From Vagococcus elongatus (lineage in GTDB: Bacteria > Bacillota > Bacilli > Lactobacillales > Vagococcaceae), in NCBI RefSeq assembly GCF_003987645.1, contig NZ_NGKA01000013.1, positions 1 to 64,000 of the forward strand: 64,000 bases of DNA, given 5' to 3'. Under the pieces are notes generated by a model. That model worked only from the letters and a program-made list of their open reading frames with translations, had not been told where the DNA came from and did not search any database. The position numbers and the translations under genes are program-made. Below are positions 63,950 through 64,000 of the stretch, piece after piece; position 1 is the first letter of the stretch, and each line of letters starts with the position of its first letter.

Positions 63950-64000
63950 ATGAATGATTTTCAGAAAGTAGTTGCAATATTATTTTTTTATGTATATACT

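Overview
This window is an ordinary, low-G+C Firmicute chromosome segment. Gene content points to Lactobacillales, most likely Enterococcaceae (Enterococcus, Vagococcus or a close relative). The signs are EzrA, ClpE with a CtsR box, HPr/Enzyme I, the adjacent BgsA/BgsB-type glycolipid glucosyltransferases, a valS T-box, the yqeG-yqeH-yhbY-nadD-yqeK-rsfS operon, and small Lactobacillales families (DUF1827, DUF3042, YkuJ, Veg). Species cannot be fixed from the sequence alone. Names rest on recognition of motifs and gene order, not on a database search.

Layout. 1-1550: the 3' part of a large tRNA array (18 genes, the first cut by the window edge), with an internally duplicated block and no encoded CCA ends. 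1.6-9 kb: a DUF2087 regulator, DNA polymerase IV, YueI, a SigH/ComX-like sigma factor, Veg, asparaginase, DUF72, a Cof-type phosphatase and a MazG-like pyrophosphohydrolase. 9.2-20 kb: ezrA, cysteine desulfurase-thiI (sulfur transfer to tRNA), rex, tpx, T-box-valS-folC-HAD phosphatase. 20.4-25 kb: a minus-strand hexose PTS operon (PfkB-type kinase, EIIBC, EIIA, tagatose-bisphosphate aldolase) with a divergent RpiR regulator. 25.2-37 kb: radC, cold-shock protein, a deletion scar with two gene stumps, DUF3042, GDPD-miaA-hflX-ynbB, DUF1827, clpE, ptsHI. 37.2-39.6 kb: a small accessory patch with an IS256-family transposase relic, an exported protein of unknown function and a DsbA-family stump. 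39.7-49.5 kb: bgsA-bgsB, a beta-hydroxyacid dehydrogenase, ykuJ, sppA, RDD, a TPR-like protein, tig, clpX, ysxC. 49.9-52.2 kb: a polar amino-acid ABC importer. 52.4-56.9 kb: the ribosome-assembly/NAD operon starting at yqeG, preceded by a structured leader that I cannot assign. 57-60 kb: guaC and a PadR/membrane-protein pair. 60-63.7 kb: a vitamin B6 salvage locus (ECF S-component, two tandem pyridoxal-kinase-like genes, divergent MocR/PdxR regulator).

How the genes work together. Carbon uptake is represented by HPr/EI and the fructose-type PTS operon. Translation and tRNA maturation by the tRNA array, MiaA, ThiI with its sulfur donor, ValRS, HflX, YsxC, YqeH, YhbY and RsfS. Protein quality control by Tig, ClpX, ClpE and SppA. 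The points most worth a second look are the unassigned yqeG leader, the AUC/AUU start of rsfS, the second B6-type kinase that has lost its lid cysteine, the tagatose-1-phosphate-like pathway, and the relics at 26.4, 37.2 and 39.1 kb. I see no prophage, CRISPR array, complete insertion sequence or defence system.
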